Shown in pieces: positions 20,681-31,904 of a DNA stretch of 64,000 nt (positions are counted from its first letter, which is position 1; each line of letters begins with the position of its first letter). The DNA is from Strigamia acuminata (Eukaryota; Arthropoda; Chilopoda; Geophilomorpha; Linotaeniidae). The stretch spans positions 2,962,501-3,026,500 of the forward strand of contig OX442318.1 of assembly GCA_949358305.1 (NCBI GenBank), read 5' to 3'. The notes below the pieces were generated by a model that ran no database searches, was not told where the DNA came from, and saw only the letters and a list, made by a program, of their open reading frames with translations. Position numbers and translations under genes: made by a program.

Positions 20681-22680
20681 TTAGTCGCCGAGGTCACCAT
20701 CGTCGCCGTCATCGTCGATCTCAACGTCGCTCCAATCGTCGCTGTCATCGTCGCTGTCATCGTCGCTCGGACAGAATTTCAGCTCCAAGTTCACCCCGTG
20801 TCTCTTTGCCGTTAGCTGCATCAAACGGGCGTCGAAGAGTTGTCTTCTGCTCTCATCAATGTGCAAACTCGCATTTAACTCGACCAGAGATTCAATTTTA
20901 CAAAGATCCTCAATCGCTTTTGGTCCCAAATTACATTTATCAAGTTCCAAACATTTGAGTTTCTTCTTCGCCATAAACTCGGCAAACTCGCGTGCCATTT
21001 TATCGCTGAAATCGTAGCAACGGCAAAGTCCAAGCGACGCGAGATTCGGACACACGTCCAACACCTGGAAAAGACGACCGGACGAAAACCAAACATCCAA
21101 GGAGCCGAGCATACATAAATCAACTAAATTCTCCAAATACAAATTACGATCAAACACGTCGTTTCTGGTGACACTCCCGTACATGCTAGCATACAAGATG
21201 GTCAACTCCTTGAATTTCGTCAAACTGAGCAGCATTTTTAGGGTGAAAACCTTCGAATGGATGCTGATGCTGCGAGCTTTGGGACACGTGAGCACGGCGA
21301 TGTCCAGCTCATCTTCAATGGAGTCATCGGAAGCCGAGAAAGACAATTTCCTCAGGTTGTATTGCTGTGGTGGCGAGTCAAGTGGCAACAGCGCCTTGAG
21401 CCACCTGCTGGAATGGAAAAGTCCAAAGGTTCCCATGTCTTCGATTGATGGCATTGTGTTCAATACAAAGCGGTATAAGTCTCCTGGAATGTCCTTACCG
21501 TAAAATTGGAATACCCGCAAGGTCTTCCTGAGTGCGGAATCTTCTGCGCACAGTTTTCTCACAAAAACTTGTGTGGTTCCGATGATACAAAGCTCAACGA
21601 GTGGCAGTTGGGCGATGTGTATGGCCGCGTCGATTTCAAAAACACCGCCGGGAATATCAAGTTTCCGTAGATTTGGTAAAGCCTGGCACATTTGTATGCA
21701 CGCACTGCTTGTGAGTGAATTCATCCAGGGCAGATGTAAGTCTGTCAGATTCTGCGTGATAAATACAATTAGAAGAATTAAAACAAAGAATGGCGCAGTT
21801 TTTCCATCAATGTGCACGCAAATTTTATGGGCATAATATGTTTTACAACAGAAAAATGCACGTTTTTGTCGGATAAAGCATTTTTGTATGAAAATTGTTT
21901 TTTTTTCGTAGAAGTTTGAATTTCTTCTGCAAATCCATTTTTTTTTTTTACCTCAAAATGCATTTTTCTGTTTGCAAATGCATTTTTATCTGTTTGCAAA
22001 TGTATTTTTATCTGTTTGCAAATGTATTTTTCCGTATATAAATGCATTTGTCTATCTTTAAATTCATTTTTCGATCTGCAAATGCATTTTTTTCATTTGC
22101 AAATGCATTTTTTCACCTCAAAATGCATTTAATTCTGCATAAGCACCTTTTTTGGCTTGAAAATATACTTTTCTGCTTAAAAGTGTCATTCCTGAATTTT
22201 TAATATTTAGTCTGTTTTTCTTCGAATTTAATAATTTATCGTCTTTTGTGATATTTTCCGTCAGTGTCTGTGTGAAGTCAGTTCCATTTTGATACTCACT
22301 TTCAACTTGTGGCCACCAATTTTAAGTAAAAATTTGAAATCAAAATTTGGACTCTCAAACCACATGCTAAGTTTTCTTTGTTGCTCGTAGAGAAATGGGA
22401 CAACGTCCCACCCTTGTGGCCTGCGATTTTCGACGCGCTGAAGCTCCCACCAACCCAAACTCCTCAACATTTTGTCGCGAAGAGTACAAGCTAAATCGGA
22501 CCGTGTGTTATTGATATTTACGAAATAAATTCTCAAATTCATGTGTAACTTACGTAGGTCATCGAAATAATTGATTAGTTGCACCGTGTTTTTCATTTGG
22601 GCGTCGTCCATTTCCTCAACGTTCCATTGCATGATACAGTCGGAGAGAGTTCGAATTGCCATGTCGGTTAATGTCTTCAT
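20681..22680 (-). CDS. L7: intact VHL-box-like/LRR protein, 462 aa
   Basis: Exons 22554-22680, 22300-22490 and 20681-21751. Starts MKTLTDMAIRTL; the junction forms LPCTLRDKML. The LRR exon has CPNLASLGLCRCYDFSDKM and ends in a tail of SDDDSDDWSDVEIDDDG. Unlike most paralogs, intron 1 (22491-22553, 63 bp) has no stop in frame, so the first two exons also read through as one 139-codon frame. Retention would insert 21 residues and destroy the LP of the second box. Intron 2 (548 bp) is rich in AAATGCATTT units. A palindrome variant (GTTACTGTAGCAAC, 22810-22823) lies 130 bp upstream of the ATG. Confidence 0.75.
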
Positions 22681-22847
22681 TTTCGATTCTGCTCAAGAAA
22701 TAGACAATTTAATAATGATATTTTGGTCCAGTTTTGTTTTTACCTGAAATTGAAGAGCTTACAAATTTTGTCCCCTAAACTTCTTTTTCTGTCATAATTT
22801 CCAACAATGGTTACTGTAGCAACAAGTAAACAAAAACGTGGAATTGT

Positions 22848-23737
22848 TTAACGACCAAAATGCTTTTTGAATTGTCTTCTATACGCGGGAAATGAATTTC
22901 TCCACGCATTCCGCCAGAGGATATCCCATAATGCCCCATAATAGCTGGAGCGGAAGTGAGGTCCGAGTGTCGCTTCTGTATTATTCTGTGTCTTAACGTC
23001 AATCCAATCGCCGCTGCTCTCATCGCCGCTCTCAGCGGGAACGAATTGTAGTTGCAGGTTCACCCCGTGTTTCTCAGCGGTTTGTTGCATCGTGTGAGCT
23101 TCGAAAAGCTCTCTTCTCATCTCATTAATGTGCAGACTCACATGTAACTCGACCAGAGATTCGATTTTCCAAAGATCCTCAATCGCTGACGGTCCCAACA
23201 AAACATATTCATCAAGTTGCAAATGTTTGAGTTTCTTCTTCGCCATCAACTCAGCAAACTTGCGTGCCATTTTATCGCTGAAACCGCAGCAATTAGAAAG
23301 TTTAAGCTTCTCGAGATTCGGACACATGTCCAACACCTGAAAAAAAGACCGGAAGAACACCAAACATCCAAGGGATCGCCCAAAGAAAATTCAACTAAAC
23401 TCTCCAGTCGATCAAACACAGCATCTATGTCACTTATGGTGACACTCCCGCTCAACGGGGTCTTCATTTGAGCATACAAGATGGTCAACTCCTGGAATTT
23501 CGTCAAACTGTGCAGCATTTTGAGGGAGAGAACGTGCGAATACATGCTGATTGTGCAAACTTTGGGACACGTGAGCACGGCGATGTCCAGCTCATCTTCA
23601 ATGGAGTCATCGGGGGGCGCGAAATAAGTGATTAATTGCAGTGTGTTTTTCATTTGGGCGTCGTCCATTTCCTCAACGTTCCATTGCATCACACAGCCGA
23701 AAAGAATGTCAATCGCCATGTCCGTCAACGTCTGCAT
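22848..23737 (-). pseudogene. L8: LRR-family pseudogene with exon 1 joined to exon 3
   Basis: A deletion fuses exon 1 (MQTLTDMAIDILFGCVMQ, from 23737) directly into the middle of the LRR exon (YF then APPDDSIEDELDIAV, at about 23620). This removes both introns, exon 2 and the first part of exon 3. A one-base deletion in the A-run at about 23340 then shifts the frame, so the C-terminal LRR block continues in another frame to 22848. The acidic tail is replaced by unrelated sequence. Exon 1 itself is undamaged, and a palindrome variant remains 163 bp upstream. Confidence 0.85.
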
Positions 23738-24389
23738 TTTCGATTCTACTCAAGAAATTTTAGACATTCAATTGTAACATTTCGGTTTGGTTTGCTCTCG
23801 TTCTATGTTTTTTTGAAATTTGTTGTAAGGTACACAAAAAAATTGTCTAGACTTTAAACAACCCAATGTCTATACTGGCGTGCTAAATTTTCAACAATAA
23901 TTGCTGCAGCAACAGGGAAACAAAGTTGACGTGTTGTTTTACAACACCGAAGAGGAGAAGAAAAAAAAACAACACACTGCCACCATTTTGGCGCAGTGGC
24001 TCCATCTCTTGAATAAAAACAACATTTCCTTTATTCCTTCCAAGGTTTTCATGAAAAAACAACAACTACTACTGCAACAAGAACAGCGTAATCAATGGAG
24101 TGTTTCCTATTAAAACTGTTGTTTCAGTTGATGAAAGGTGACAGTAAATTGAAAAAAAAAGTATTTGAATTCAAAGTAACAACTGAAACTAAACAAACAC
24201 TAAAAATAAATGAGAATTGTTTAAAGCCAAATAAAGATACAGTACACACGTTAATTGATCATTTTTGGTTCCACAAGTTTTGGTATAAAATTAAGTCTAC
24301 ACAACTATTGACAGACATGGCATATTTTCTTTTATTTTGAAATACAAAAAAAATCAATTTAATGCAGACACGCAGGCTCTGACAACTCG
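23738..24389 (-). promoter_or_regulatory. Upstream of L8 and 3' region of L9
   Basis: ATTGCTGCAGCAAC at 23900-23913 and TTTTGGCGC at 23996-24004 repeat the arrangement seen upstream of L1, L6 and L25. 24070-24310 is a spacer block shared with other copies (TTGATGAAAGGTGACAGTAA type). The conserved 3' block ends at the L9 stop. No gene. Confidence 0.5.
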
Positions 24390-26391
24390 TTAGTCGCCGA
24401 CGTCGCCGCCGTCACCATCGTCACCATCGTCGCCGTCATCGTCGCTCACATCGTCGCTGCCATCATTGAACCAGGGAAGGAATCGTAGCTGCAGATTCAC
24501 CCCGTGTCTCTCCGCCGTTTGCTGCATCATTTCAGCGTCGAAATGCAGTTTTCTCAACTCATTAACTCGCAATTTCACATCCAACTTGACCAGAGAAGCG
24601 ATTTTAAACAAATCTTCAATCGCCGACGGTCCCAACAAATCACAGAAAGAAATTTTCAAGGTTTTGAGTTTCTTCTTTGCCATCAACTCGGCAAACTCGC
24701 GCGCTATTTTATTATTAAAACCGTAGCAATAGGAAAGATGAAGCTTCTTGAGATTCGGACACATGCCCAACACCTGTAAAAAATGACCGGAAGACATCCA
24801 ACCGCCGTTGAGATCACCCAGATGAAATTTCGTCAATTTATCAAAACTCAAACCGCGCAAACCGCGCAAACAAACTCGACTTTCGTCTTCGTCCACGCCC
24901 GAATTCAAACTCATGTGAACGTGCAAGCTGCGCAACTCCTTGAATTCCGTCAAAGTGTGCAGCATGTTCGGAGTGAGAACATCGGGAGTTATGTAGATTT
25001 CGGACACTTTCGGACACTTGCGCATGGCTATGTCCAGCTCTTCCTGAATTTCATCGCCAGGAGAGTCAAAATCCAACTGCCTGATGTTGTATTGCTTCGA
25101 ATCGATTGGCGACAGCGCTTTCAGCCACTTTGAATGGCAAAAGCCCAAGTCTTCCACCAATTCCATCGTGTTCAACACCAAACTGATGCATTTTGCCGAA
25201 ATTTTATAACTGCTCAGACTGAGCACTTCCAAGGTTTTCCTTATCGTGGAGTCTTCTCCGCACAGTTGTGTCACAACATATTCCATGTCTCCGATGGCGT
25301 AAAGCTCGAGAAGCGGCAACTGGGCGAGGTACATTATGGCGGCGTCTTCGACAACACACTTGGAGATGTGCAGTGCCTCTAGATTTGGCAAACTCTGGCG
25401 CATTTGTTTGCACGCATTGGCCGTGAGTGTGCAGTTGCGGGGCAGTTCTAAATCTTCCAGATTCTATTAAAACAAATGTTTTAAGGAATGGCGCACGCAG
25501 CAAATCAGAAATAGAAATAGTCTAAGCTGTGTAACCCAGACATAGGACGGGTCCCAAAAATTGTCTGGTCTAGGGGATGTCCATCCTGTATAGCTCTCTG
25601 GTGCGGGCGAATGCCACATGTCCGGACTAGAGAGTTAAAGAAAATCAATTTCTGCTACATTGACACAATTCAAAAAAATTTAATTTTCTAATGAAAGAAG
25701 CCATAAAAAGAATTTATAACTCTAAAAATTAAAATTAAAATTAAAAACGCTATATTTTAACGCAAATTTCCTTTTCCAACCCATGTTAACCTGCAAGAAA
25801 TTAATTTTTTATTTAAATTTTAGTGTTTTTAATTCTTTTAGTAATTTGTTTCATTAGAAAATCGGCATTATTGGTTTTTGTCCGGATTCCGAAAGAGGGA
25901 GCTGTCCAGACCAAAGAGCAAATTTTGCATTGCTTTATGCTGATTGGGTCCGGGTCCGTGCAAACCTGTCCGGACGGTGCTATGTCCGGGCTACACAGCG
26001 TACACTATACTCACTTTCAACTTGTGGCCGCTAACTTTAAGCAAAAACTCCAAATCAAAATTTTGGCTAGAAAATTCCATTTTGATTTCTTGCTGCTCTT
26101 CGTGTAGAAATAAAGCAACGTCTCTCGCCTCTCGCTCGCGAATATTTTCGTCCCAAAAACCTGTCAAATTTAAGTCGGCCAACAGTTTTTCACGATCCTT
26201 ACGAGCTAAATAAAATCAAACTTAAATTAAATTAAATAAATTCACAATTCCGGGTGTTACTTACGTAGTTTATCGAAGTAAGCGATTAATTGCACCTCGT
26301 TTTTCGTTTGAACGTCGTCCATTTCTTCAACTTTCCATCGCATAATAGAGTGGAAAACTGCTTGTGTCGCGATGTCCTTTAATTTCAGCAT
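24390..26391 (-). CDS. L9: intact VHL-box-like/LRR protein, 463 aa
   Basis: Exons 26265-26391, 26015-26205 and 24390-25463. Starts MLKLKDIATQAVF; the junction forms KLPRKDREKLL. Intron 1 is 59 bp. The LRR exon includes CPNLKKLHLSYCYGFNNKI and ends DDVSDDDGDDGDDGDGGD. It is divergent from the L4/L7 type at the N-terminus (closer to L17 and L22) but carries the acidic tail. Intron 2 (551 bp) would be 79 bp without a TIR element inserted in it, close to the 81-bp intron 2 of L17. The upstream region is the type-II block. Confidence 0.75.
25527..25998. mobile_element. Non-autonomous TIR element in L9 intron 2
   Basis: The left end reads CTGTGTAACCCAGACATAG and the right end is its inverted partner (complement CTGTGTAGCCCGGACATAG), about 20 bp with two mismatches, followed by weaker similarity. 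The element is about 472 bp with no coding potential. Further GTCCGGA/GTCCAGA-rich segments lie inside both ends. Exact ends are uncertain: related introns carry a similar CTGTGTAG, so the true termini may start at the CCC, with TA as target duplication. The superfamily is not assigned. Confidence 0.65.
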
Positions 26392-27058
26392 TTTTAAATC
26401 TGCAAAACATTTTTAGCAGTGCAACTTGAGTTTGGTTTCTTCTCGTTGTATGTTTTTTACATGAAACTTAATGACTACGAATGATTTTCTAACCTCTACA
26501 GCCCAAACAAATTCACAACGATACCTCGAAATGTTAAACGGCAATAAACGGAGCAAAATCCGTCCAAACTCGAACGTTTTAGGCGTTTTGCGTTGGCAAA
26601 AGTGAACCAAAAAACGGAAACAGGATAGAAACTCCCGGAAATATGCGCTGGAACTCTGGCGAGAGAAAGAGCTACCTCCTGCTCCAGGTTTCCATCTGGT
26701 GGAAGAAAGCTGAAGCTTTAGCATAGCGTAACAAAAGAATCTATGCAAACATTCAAATTAGATGAGAATTGTTAGAAGCCAAATAAAGATGCAATGTTCA
26801 CACACGCTAATTGGTCATTGTTTATGGAAAAGATTGACAAAATGGATGAGAACAGTCATTTTCTTGCTCGTTTCAAAACTTTTTCATTTAAGACGAAATT
26901 CACCAAAAATTCTTCGGGTCGGTTCCAAGGCTTACTCAACAAGTTTTGATATAATATAAAGTCTACATCACTAGTCACAGACATGGCATATTAACTTTTA
27001 ATTTTCAAATACAAAAGAAATATCGATTTAATGCAGACACGCAACTTCGGACAACTCG
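26392..27058 (-). promoter_or_regulatory. Type-II upstream block of L9 and 3' region of L10
   Basis: 26500-26720 carries ACCTCGAAATGTTAAACG through CTCCAGGTTTCCATCTGGTGG, shared with regions upstream of L14, L17 and L22. The 14-bp palindrome typical of the other upstream type is absent. 26760-26985 is common spacer, then the 3' block of L10. No gene. Confidence 0.5.
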
Positions 27059-29063
27059 TTAGTCGCCGTCGTCGCTCTCATCGTCGCTACTCTCATCGTC
27101 GCTACTCTCATCGTCGCTACTGTCATCGTCGCTCGGACAGAATTCTAGCTGCAGCTTCACCCCGTGTCTCTCAGCGGTTTTCTGCATCACATCAGCATCG
27201 AAATGCAGTTTTCTCATCTCATTCACTTCCAACTTCACATCCAAATTGAGCAGAGAACTGATTTTCAACAAATCCTCAATCGCTGACGGCCCCAACAAAT
27301 TACATTCACGAAGTATCAAACTTTTCAGATTCTTCTTCGTCATAAACTCAGCAAACTCGCGTGCTATTTTATTGCTGAAACCGCAGCAATTGGAAAGTTT
27401 AAGCTTCTCCAGATTCGGACACATTTCCAACACTTGGAAAAAATGTCCGGAAGAAACCCAAACATCGAAGGGATCCTCCATAACAAATTCTACTAAATTC
27501 TTCAAATACAAATTCTCCAAACTGAGTCGATCAACTAAATCATTTCTGTCTTCTTTGGGGAAACGCCAGCTCCACAGGAAAGGGATGGCCCGAGTCATTC
27601 GAGCATACAAGTAGCTTAACTCCTTGAATTTCGTCAAACTAAGCAACATTTTGAGGGTGAAAGCCTCCGAAAGAATGAGGATGCTGCAAAGTTTGGGACA
27701 CGTGAGCACGGCGATGTTCAGCTCCTCTTCAATGGAGTCATCGGGGGCCGAGAAACACAATTTTCTCAGTTTGTATTGCTGTGGTGGCGAGTCAAGCGGC
27801 AACAGCGCCTTGAGCCACCTGCTGGAATATAAAACTCCCATTGCTTCGATCGATGACATTGCTTTCAATACAAAGCAGCGGCAGTCCCGTGAAATGTCCT
27901 CACCGTGAAATTCGAACGCTCGCAAGGTCTTGCTGAGTGCGGAATCTTCTGCGCACAGTTTTCTCACAAAAACTTGGGTGGTTCCGATGATACGAAGCTC
28001 AACGAGTGGCAACTGGGCGATGTGTATGGCCGCGTCGTCCTCAACAACACCGCCGGGAATGTGAAGTTTCTCTAGATTTGGCATTATACGGCACATTTCT
28101 TTGCAAGCACTGGCTGTGAGGGCACTTTTCCTGGGCAGATGTAAGTCTGTCAGGTTCTATGTGATAAATACAATTAGACGAATTAACACAAAGAATGTCG
28201 CACATTTTCCATTAATGTGCACGCAACTTTTACGAACAAAATACATTTTACAACAGAAAAATGCACGGATAAAGCATTTTTGTCTGAAAACACTATTTTT
28301 TTTTTAGAATATTGCATTTTTTCTGCAAATCCATTTTTTTTTTACTTCAAAATGCATTTTTCTGTTCGCAAATACATTTTTATCTGTTTGCAAATGCATT
28401 TTTTCATTTGCAAATGCATTTTTTCATTTGCAAATGCATTTTTTCATTTGCAAATGCATTTTTTCATTTGTAAATGCATTTAACCGTCTGCATAAGTACT
28501 TTTTGGGCTCGAAAATACACTTTTTGCTAAAAAAAAAGGGTCATTTCTGAATTTTTAATATTTAGTCTATTTTTCTTCGAATTTAATAATTTATCGTCTT
28601 TTGTGATATTTTTCGTTTTTATTAACAATAAATTCAAGCTCCATCACTGTCTGTGTGAAGTCAGTTCTCTTTTGATACTCACTTTCAACTTGTGGCCACT
28701 AATTGCAAGTAAAAATTCCAAATCAAAATTTGGACTGGAAAACCCCATCTTAAGTTCGTGCTGCTGTTTGTATAGAAATGAAGCAACGTCCCATGCTTGT
28801 GGGCTGCGAATTTCGTGGTTCCAAAAACTCAACCAACTGAACCTCGTCAGCATTTCGTCGCAAACAGTGTATGCTAAATCGGACCGTGTGTTATTGATAA
28901 TTACCAAATAAATTCACAAATTCAAGTTTAACTTACGTAGGTTATCGAAATAAGCGATTAGTTGCAGTGTTTCTTTCATTTGAACATCTTCCATTTCCTC
29001 AACGTTCCATTGAATCAAACGGCCGAAAAGAATTTTAATTGCCATGTCGGTTAATGTCTCCAT
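27059..29063 (-). CDS. L10: intact VHL-box-like/LRR protein, 471 aa
   Basis: Exons 28937-29063, 28683-28873 and 27059-28156. Starts METLTDMAIKIL; the junction forms LPYTVCDEML. The LRR exon carries an insert in its middle (RAIPFLWSWRFPKED, near 27560) not seen in neighbours, and a tail of three near-identical SSDDE repeats encoded by a TCATCGTCGCTACTC-type minisatellite (27070-27125). Intron 2 (526 bp) contains several CATTTGCAAATGCATTT copies. GTTATCCTAGCAAC lies 129 bp upstream of the ATG. Confidence 0.75.
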
Positions 29064-29744
29064 TATCGATTCTGCTCAAGAAATAGACAAATTAATAGTG
29101 ACATTTTGCTTTTGTTTTGTTTTTACCTGAAATTGAAGAGCCATAAATTTTGTCCCCTAAACTTCTTTTTCTGTCATAATTTCCAACAATAGTTATCCTA
29201 GCAACAAGTAAACAAAAACGTCACAGAGTCAATAGAGTCTGCTGTTGCTGACTCTGCTCATCTCACCATTCACCACTGTGACAGACATAGCACATTAACT
29301 TTTGATTTTGAAATACAAAAAAAAATATCGATTTAATGCAGACACGCAGTCTCTGACAACTTGTTAGCAACATAAGAATAAACCTCGAAATATTAAGCAA
29401 AAAAAACTTGATAAAATATCTCCGTACTCAGACATTTTGCTTGGACAAAAGTAAACTAAAAACTGTTGTAACACTTAACTTGCTGTGTATGTGTATGTTG
29501 TTTAGTATCAATAATAAATGCCGGCGTATACTGAATAAAAATAAATAGAGGCTTTATTTACACTAAAGACATAAAACAAAATTATAGTCATTCACTCGTA
29601 GCAGTGACTTGCCGCCATGACATTTTCAGACCAACGCGTAATAAAAAGTCAGATTACAATTGATGACGTGACAATGACAAAACGAATTGATGAGTAATCA
29701 TTCTCAACCAACAACGTATCATGCATACGACGTAGAAAGCATTG
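29064..29744. promoter_or_regulatory. Upstream of L10 plus an isolated 3' block
   Basis: The palindrome variant is at 29192-29205. 29270-29360 is a stand-alone copy of the family 3' block (through ATCGATTTAATGCAGAC) with no exon attached. 29390-29740 shows nothing I recognise apart from AT-rich sequence. Confidence 0.4.
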
Positions 29745-30075
29745 ACAGACATGACACATTAAGTTTTGATTTTCAAATACAAAAAAAAATATCGATTTAA
29801 TGCAGACACGCAACCTCAGAAAACTCGTTAGTCGCCCAAGTCGCCGCCGTCACCATCGTCGCTCTCAACGTCGCTCTTACAAGTTAGTGTCGCTCTCAAC
29901 GTCGCTATCATCAATGAAACAGTGAAAGACTTGTAGCTGCAAGTTCACCACGTGTCTCTCAGCCGTTTGCTGCATAATGTCAACGTCCAAATGCAGTTTT
30001 CTCATCTTATTAACTCGAAACTTCATATCCATCTTGACCAGAGAACCGATAAAAAATCCTCAATCTTGAGTAATA
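29745..30075 (-). pseudogene. L11: relic of a family 3' end
   Basis: Contains the 3' block, a degraded acidic-tail segment with an internal duplication (TCGCTCTCAACGTCGCT twice around an unrelated TTACAAGTTAGTG), and about 150 bp of C-terminal LRR exon (matching the ERHVVNLQL region). It ends abruptly near 30075. No frame is preserved. Confidence 0.7.
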
Positions 30076-30615
30076 TGTGAATATGTTTCCCACTTTAACC
30101 TTTTGTCACAAATTTTGAATAAAATTATTAAAGTCCACTCTTAACTCCAACAATTACATCCATCAACATCAAACACAAGACACAACAATACGCTAATCAC
30201 CAATATGTCAACTTCTTCACTACCAACAAAATCTACTGCAACAAGAACAGGAAATACAACAAGAACAAAAGGAACTAGAACGAGAATAAAAACAACATAC
30301 ATAATTACTGCTGCAAGAACAAGAGAAACTCATTTCTATTAACGTGTCATGCATTCGGCGCTGTTTGCACATTCTAGTTACATTAAACTGCCATCAGGTT
30401 TCCACAGTAGCTCCATCCATCGAACAAAAGTAAAATGTTTTTAAGTTGTAACTTGTTGGAAATAAATTTCATAAAAAACTGTTTGATTTCAGACAAAATT
30501 CACCAAAAACATTCTCTCGGCTTCCAAAAGTCCTAACATGAAACTAGTTTGACACGTGACACTTGGTGGACGTGGCATATTAACTCTTTATTTTCAAATA
30601 CAAAAGAATTACTCA
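30076..30615. other. AT-rich spacer and 3' region of L12
   Basis: 30375-30615 is a spacer block shared with the regions downstream of L19 and L20 (TTACATTAAACTGCCA, TTTGACACGTGAC, then the 3' block). 30076-30374 has CAACAAGAACA-type simple sequence. No gene. Confidence 0.4.
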
Positions 30616-31412
30616 TCAGTCGCCATCGTCGTCACCAAGAAAAAATAGCAGCTTCAGGTTCACCCCGTGTCTTTCGGCAGTTTTCTCGATCACATCAGCG
30701 TCGAAATGCCGTCTTCTGTTCTCACCAATGTGCAAACTCACATCCAACTCAACCAGAGATTCGATTTTGCAAAGATCCTCAATCGCTGACGGTCTCAACA
30801 AATTACAGAAATCAATTGTCAAACTTCGGAGCTTCTTCTTCGCCATCACTTGGGCGAACTCCCGAGCAATTCTATTGCTGAAACCGCAACATCTGCGAAG
30901 CCTAAGTTCCTCCAAATTGGAACACATGTCTAATATCTCCAACAAATGACCGCAAGAAACCCAAGTGTCGTTTTGGTCGTCCAAATCCAATTCCAGCAAA
31001 TTATCAAAATGAAAATTACGCAAACTAAGCTCGCCAAACACGTCAATTTTCTCCTCAAAATCCACATCCACATGCTAAATCTTGCTAAATTGCTAAATCT
31101 CATCACAAGTCTTCGCTGCTGTCCGTACAGAAATGGCGCGACGTCCCACGCTTGTCGCCTGCGAATTCCGTCGTCCCAAAAATCCTCCAAACTCGTCAGC
31201 ATTTCGTCGCGAACAGTATAAGCTAAATCGAACCGTCTGTTATTGATAATTACGCAATAATTTCACAAATCCGCGTGTAACTTACGTAGTTTATCGAAAT
31301 AAGTGATTAATTGCAGCGTGTTTTTCATTTGAACGTCGTCCATTACCTCAACGTTCCATTGAATCATACGGCCGAAAAGAATTTTAATAGCCATGTCCGT
31401 TAATGTCTGCAT
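30616..31412 (-). pseudogene. L12: LRR-family pseudogene with an internal deletion
   Basis: Exon 1 (31286-31412) is normal, followed by a 63-bp intron and the first part of exon 2 (LPYTVRDEML, RRQAWDVAPFLYGQQRRL). At about 31075-31110 exon 2 breaks off and joins the second half of an exon 3 (151 codons from DVDFEEKIDVFGE), in a different frame. The exon 2 end, intron 2 and the first LRRs are gone. The LRR half resembles L19 and L20. GTTACTGCAGCGAC remains 165 bp upstream. Confidence 0.8.
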
Positions 31413-31904
31413 TTTCGATTCTGCTCATGAAATTTTATACAGTAAGTAAATGAAATTTTGGTTTGGCCTAAAATTTTATTTCTAAATTTCTGTTTCTGTT
31501 CAAATTCTGACACAAAATTTTTTTAAAAAATTTTTCAGCCTAATTTCCATAATGGAGTTCTAGATTTTCAACAGTAGTTACTGCAGCGACAGATAAACAA
31601 TAAACGGGTGAAAATAGGCCTAAACTCAGACATTTTGCTTTGGCTCAAGCGTGGTTTTCACACCTTCGTTCCTTTTCTTTCAACATCAACCGACTGAAAT
31701 GAAGCAAAATTATCCAAACCACAACTTTTGGTGAAAAATTTCAACAAAAAACTTGTATATAAACCCTTATTTCTTTATTACTCCACGTTCTAATTCCTTT
31801 TCTTTCAGTTTTCATTACAAAGAATCGATTTCAGGGCGGCACACGTCTCCTGACGACTCGTTAAACGTTATTTGTGCGTATTGTATTAAGATCTGCAGAA
31901 TAAC
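31413..31904. promoter_or_regulatory. Upstream of L12 and a C-type spacer block
   Basis: Palindrome variant at 31577-31590. 31740-31880 is the block that elsewhere accompanies C-type relics (TATAAAC, then AAAGAATCGATTTCA, GGCGGCACACGTCTCCTGACG). No gene. Confidence 0.4.

Noticed and set aside
24783-25133. Long plus-strand frames inside LRR exons (also 38680-39093, 52568-53116)
   Set aside because: Antisense shadows of well-supported minus-strand exons; no independent similarity.
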